From Holophaga foetida DSM 6591 (lineage in GTDB: Bacteria > Acidobacteriota > Holophagae > Holophagales > Holophagaceae), in assembly GCF_000242615.2 (NCBI RefSeq), contig NZ_KI912269.1, forward strand, positions 465,775 to 529,774: a DNA stretch of 64,000 bases, given 5' to 3'. A program made the position numbers and the translations under genes. Each line of letters starts with the position of its first letter. The stretch's first letter is position 1. Of the stretch, positions 61,183 through 64,000 are shown piece by piece. The notes beneath the pieces were generated by a model. It did no database searches. It saw only the letters and a program-made list of their open reading frames with translations, and was not told the origin of the DNA.

Positions 61183-61917
61183 ATGAGCCTGCTCCCAGCT
61201 TCCCTCCTGAACCTTGGCCTCGTGGAAGGGGCCAAGGGCGATGCCTTCGGCCCAGCCGCCATCTGGGCCGCCGCCTCGATTCCCAACAGGTGCATCATCC
61301 TGCTGCTGATCGCCTTGCTCCTCTTCCAGATCTACTTGGTGATCGAACGGGCCACCATGTATGCCGCCAGCGCCTCCGCCTCCCGGAAGTTCCTCAAGCT
61401 CTTCATGGACACCCTGCGCCAGGGTGACTTCGAGGCCGCCAAGCGCGCCGCCGCCACCCACCAGAGGAGCCACATCGCCCTGGTGCTGAAGCATGGCCTG
61501 GACATCTACCAGTACGAGAAGCAGCTCCAGGCCACCCACGAGAACCATGATGTGATCAACCCCGTGGAGCGCGCCATCGAGCGCGGCACCTCCGAGGTCA
61601 CCGAGCTATTGAAGAAGGGCATGGGCACCCTGGCCACCATCGCCTCCGCCTCCCCCTTCATCGGCCTGCTGGGCACCGTGATCGGCATCATCAAGGTCTT
61701 CTCGGACCTCAAGACCAAGGGCGCCGGGGATATCAACGCCCTGGCCGGCTCCATCGGCGAAGCCCTGGCCACCACCGCCCTGGGTCTCGTGGTCGCCATC
61801 CCCGCCGTCTGGTTCTACAACATCCTCACCAACAAGCAGGACCAGGTCATCACCTCCATCAACAACGCCGCCTCCCAGATGATCGACGAGTTCATCCGCC
61901 GCGAGAGCCGGGCCTAG
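61183..61917 (+). CDS. exbB: ExbB/TolQ/MotA-type proton channel subunit
   Basis: 244 residues with three membrane helices: the first near residue 40 (IILLLIALLLFQIYLVI), then after a cytoplasmic loop TLATIASASPFIGLLGTVIGIIKVF and ALATTALGLVVAIPAVWFYNIL. The latter two hold the conserved TolQ/ExbB motifs (PFIGLLGTV). It forms the proton-conducting motor with ExbD. It starts 33 bases after tonB and ends nine bases before the first ExbD. Confidence 0.94.
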   Translation: MSLLPASLLNLGLVEGAKGDAFGPAAIWAAASIPNRCIILLLIALLLFQIYLVIERATMYAASASASRKFLKLFMDTLRQGDFEAAKRAAATHQRSHIALVLKHGLDIYQYEKQLQATHENHDVINPVERAIERGTSEVTELLKKGMGTLATIASASPFIGLLGTVIGIIKVFSDLKTKGAGDINALAGSIGEALATTALGLVVAIPAVWFYNILTNKQDQVITSINNAASQMIDEFIRRESRA

Positions 61918-61926
61918 GAGAAAACC

Positions 61927-62439
61927 ATGGCCATGGATGTAGGTGGGAAGAAGGGCGGCGCGAAGGCCGACATCAACGTCACCCCCCTCGTGGACATCGT
62001 GCTGGTGCTGCTGATCATCTTCATCGTGATCACCCCGGCCGTGAATGATGCCGTGAAGCTGCCGCTGGCCAAGCACAGCGTCAAGGCGGAGACCGACAAG
62101 AGCGCCAAGTACCTCACACTGATGCTGCCAGCCAAGCGGGATCCCAAGGACTTCAGCAAGGTCGTGGGCCCCGGCTTCGTGCTGCTGGACGACAAGGACG
62201 CCAAGGAGTCCCAGAAGACCACGGGCTGGGATATGAGCTCCACCGAGGGCCGCAAGGCCCTGGTGGGCTTCATCCGGAAGTCCACGGACTACCTCGCGGA
62301 CAAGCGGGTCTTCGTCAAGGCGGAGGCCGACCTTCCCTTCAAGTACGTGAACGAGCTCTTCCAGATCTGCCGTGAAGGCGGGGCCGACGAGGCCTCCATC
62401 GTCACCAGCGAGGACAAGGGCGAGAAGGAGAAGAAATGA
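61927..62439 (+). CDS. exbD: ExbD/TolR-type subunit, first copy
   Basis: 170 residues. A short cytoplasmic head, one membrane helix with the proton-carrying Asp (INVTPLVDIVLVLLIIFIVITP, Asp near residue 24), then a periplasmic domain with a long insertion (KRDPKDFSKVVGPGFVLLDDKD) and VFVKAEADLPFKYVNELFQICREGG. Overlaps the next gene by four bases (ATGA). Confidence 0.94.
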   Translation: MAMDVGGKKGGAKADINVTPLVDIVLVLLIIFIVITPAVNDAVKLPLAKHSVKAETDKSAKYLTLMLPAKRDPKDFSKVVGPGFVLLDDKDAKESQKTTGWDMSSTEGRKALVGFIRKSTDYLADKRVFVKAEADLPFKYVNELFQICREGGADEASIVTSEDKGEKEKK

Positions 62440-62945
62440 GCCCCCAGAAGCCCAAGAAGGTTCAGCATGGGGTCCACGCCAAGTCGGACATCAACGTCAC
62501 GCCCCTGATCGATATCGTGCTGGTGCTCCTCATCGTCTTCATTGTGATGGTCCCCGGCCTGAGCAAGGCCCTGCCCGTGGTGGTGCCCCAGGTCATCAAG
62601 ACCGACAAGCCCACCCCCCCGGACCCCAGGAATCCCCCCCTGGTGCTGGGCATCAGCCCCACCGCCGACAACAAGGGGTACGAATTCACCCTCCAGAGCG
62701 ACCGGATCGAACTCCAGGACATCGCCGCCAAGCTCTGCCCCGTGCTCCAGCTCCAGCCTGCTGGCATGCGCAAGGTCTTCCTCAAGGTGGACGAGGAGAC
62801 TCCCTACCAGGTGGCCGTCCACGTGCTGGACCAAGTCCGCTTGGCCTCCGAGAGAGCCAAGAAGGAGACCGCCGCCAAACCCGAATGGGGCGGATTCGAT
62901 GGGGGAGACACCAAGGTAGCGATCTCGCTGAAGAAACGGGGCTGA
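62436..62945 (+). CDS. exbD: ExbD/TolR-type subunit, second copy
   Basis: 169 residues. Same plan as the first copy: SDINVTPLIDIVLVLLIVFIVMVPG with the membrane Asp, and a periplasmic domain with KVFLKVDEETPYQVAVHVLDQV. Two different ExbD proteins with one ExbB suggest a mixed motor, as described in some other Gram-negatives. A TCCTG-type hairpin lies 75 bases after the stop. Confidence 0.94.
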   Translation: MSPQKPKKVQHGVHAKSDINVTPLIDIVLVLLIVFIVMVPGLSKALPVVVPQVIKTDKPTPPDPRNPPLVLGISPTADNKGYEFTLQSDRIELQDIAAKLCPVLQLQPAGMRKVFLKVDEETPYQVAVHVLDQVRLASERAKKETAAKPEWGGFDGGDTKVAISLKKRG

Positions 62946-63017
62946 GCATTCCACGATTGCGAAGCAAATCATGAAAAAACTAGGCTTTGCTAGCAGGTAT
63001 GTACGAATTTTTAATCA

Positions 63018-63107
63018 GTTCATCCTGCCTATCCTGCCTATCCTGTTCAAATATTTTCAACAGGATAGGCAGGATAGGCAGGATAAAAGCAGAAGGACAA
63101 TGAACTA
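63018..63107. repeat. TCCTG-type inverted repeat, copy A5
   Basis: Three units CATCCTGCC / TATCCTGCC / TATCCTGTT (63021-63047) face three complementary units on the right (63059-63084), giving a stem of about 27 bp around an AT-rich loop. The right flank AAAAGCAGAAGGACAATGAAC is shared with copies A2 and A4. The remaining gap 62946-63393 is AT-richer and shows no gene. Confidence 0.92.
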
Positions 63108-63393
63108 CCTTGAAATATATCAATAACATGTAATTCATTTAAAATTCATTACAACGACTTCAATGTTACCACCCCAGCGCCTACCATTTTCTTGCTGTGA
63201 GGTGCGCAGCGTCTGCGCAGGGGTCTCCCAGGCGGAATGCCTTTTGGGCTGATTCTTCCTGAGTTTGACCAGAGCGTCAGGCCGATCGGCGGGTTTTGTT
63301 CTCCTTCGAAAAATCATTGCAATATTCCACCCCCCTCGCCGTCATCCAAGGTGAGCAGGCCCGTGAGCCGCATTGGAGACCCGACCCCCCGTC

Positions 63394-63915
63394 ATGACTT
63401 CCACACCCAACCGCCTGGCGGATCTGTTCATCCGTGAGAAGGCCAGTTTCCTGGGCTTTATCCGCCGCCAGATGTGGGACATTTCCCACATGGATGCCGA
63501 AGACATTCTGTCCGAGGTCCTATTTTCCCTCTTCGAACGGGCGGATCTGGTGGCGGAGGCCGAGCATCTGACCGCCTACCTCTATCGTTCCATCCGCAAC
63601 CGCATCATCGACGCGGGCCGCAGGAAACCCCGCCGGGGCCACGAACCCGTGGATGTCGAGGCCCTCGTGGACGCATCGCCCAATCCGGAGTCAGCCATGC
63701 TCAGGGCCGAATTCCGGCACAGCTATGAAGAAGCCCTTGCGACCTTGAAACCCAAGGAACGCGAGGTCTGGGTGGCCACCGAAGTCCATGGCCAAAGCTT
63801 CCGGGAGCTGTCCGAAGCCTCTGGTGAGCCCTTGGGCACCCTCCTGGCACGCAAGAGCCGGGCCGGGGCCAAGCTCCGTCAACGTTTGAAAAAATTCCAA
63901 GGAGGAATCCCATGA
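63394..63915 (+). CDS. ECF-type RNA polymerase sigma factor
   Basis: 173 residues with region 2 (FLGFIRRQMWDISHMDAEDILSEVLFSLFE, LTAYLYRSIRNRIIDAGRR) and region 4 (YEEALATLKPKEREVWVATEVHGQSFRELSEASGEPLGTLLARKSRA). The ATG start at 63394 has a poor ribosome site; a TTG at 63373 is an alternative. Its stop overlaps the next start (ATGA), so the next gene is probably its partner or anti-sigma factor. The TonB operon upstream may be a target, a guess from position only. Confidence 0.9.
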   Translation: MTSTPNRLADLFIREKASFLGFIRRQMWDISHMDAEDILSEVLFSLFERADLVAEAEHLTAYLYRSIRNRIIDAGRRKPRRGHEPVDVEALVDASPNPESAMLRAEFRHSYEEALATLKPKEREVWVATEVHGQSFRELSEASGEPLGTLLARKSRAGAKLRQRLKKFQGGIP

Positions 63916-64000
63916 TCTGCTGCAGCTCCACGTCCGAACACCGCCCCCGGGCCCTGAGGGTGGCCTGCCACATCGCCTGCGGCCTCGCCCTGGGCCTCGT
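63912..64000 (+). CDS. Start of a protein cut by the window edge
   Basis: 29 codons visible from the ATG at 63912, with AGGAGG eight bases upstream and ATGA overlap with the sigma factor. The visible part has two adjacent cysteines (MICCSS) and then an incipient hydrophobic helix (HIACGLALGL). An anti-sigma or other membrane partner of the sigma factor would fit the layout. Confidence 0.6.
   Translation, partial: MICCSSTSEHRPRALRVACHIACGLALGL

Overview
The window is a GC-rich, gene-dense bacterial chromosome segment. Gram-negative envelope genes (TonB/ExbB/ExbD, a porin-like protein, a DUF748/AsmA-like protein) sit beside oxygen-defence genes typical of anaerobes (rubrerythrin, desulfoferrodoxin), an anaerobic sulfatase-maturating enzyme and corrinoid/methyl-transfer relatives (DUF1638, a UroD/MtaA-type protein). 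Together with the GC content, this suggests an anaerobic acidobacterium near Holophaga/Geothrix. That placement is inference; no rRNA gene is present to confirm it.

Layout. 1-11 kb: miaB (cut by the edge), an internally deleted FMN reductase, DUF1638, ettA, a PAS-only membrane protein, a DUF748 protein, a small membrane protein and an alpha/beta hydrolase. 11-24 kb: the main catabolic block. A LysR regulator is divergent from an EthD-domain protein, a phloretin-hydrolase/PhlG-type C-C hydrolase and an MFS transporter. Next come a large FMN/FAD/4Fe-4S ene-reductase, a second LysR, an anaerobic sulfatase maturase, a Ser-type arylsulfatase and a porin. Its makeup resembles the intestinal flavonoid route (ene-reductase cleavage of flavanones followed by phloretin hydrolase), with desulfation added. 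24-32 kb: HIBCH-like hydrolase, cysS, YbgC-type thioesterase, rubrerythrin, a conserved protein of uncertain function, a thioredoxin-like protein and thpR. 32-40 kb: a DUF58/BatA/BatB operon without MoxR, a Sel1 protein and a MuiA-family protein. 40-49 kb: mfd, a LysE exporter, then an HSP90-like ATPase with a TPR partner and a secreted duplicated-domain protein. 49-53 kb: a gene-poor, partly lower-GC segment with an IclR regulator and a UroD-family protein. Two copies of an apparently undescribed 28-codon gene bracket it, each with its own promoter, Shine-Dalgarno sequence and terminator. 53-64 kb: desulfoferrodoxin, a class II tRNA-synthetase-like enzyme with no anticodon domain, an EFR1 flavodoxin/ferredoxin, tgt-yajC-secD-secF, a TonB-ExbB-ExbD-ExbD operon and an ECF sigma factor.

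Intergenic DNA is full of dispersed repeats. One family makes long hairpins from TATCCTG-like units. Other modules recur as mosaics near 15.6, 27.2, 35.6, 49.6 and 52.2 kb, and one copy appears to run into the 5' end of a reading frame. The strongest candidates for something new are the duplicated micro-gene, the putative sulfo-flavonoid/phloretin locus, and the HSP90-TPR-secreted protein module.
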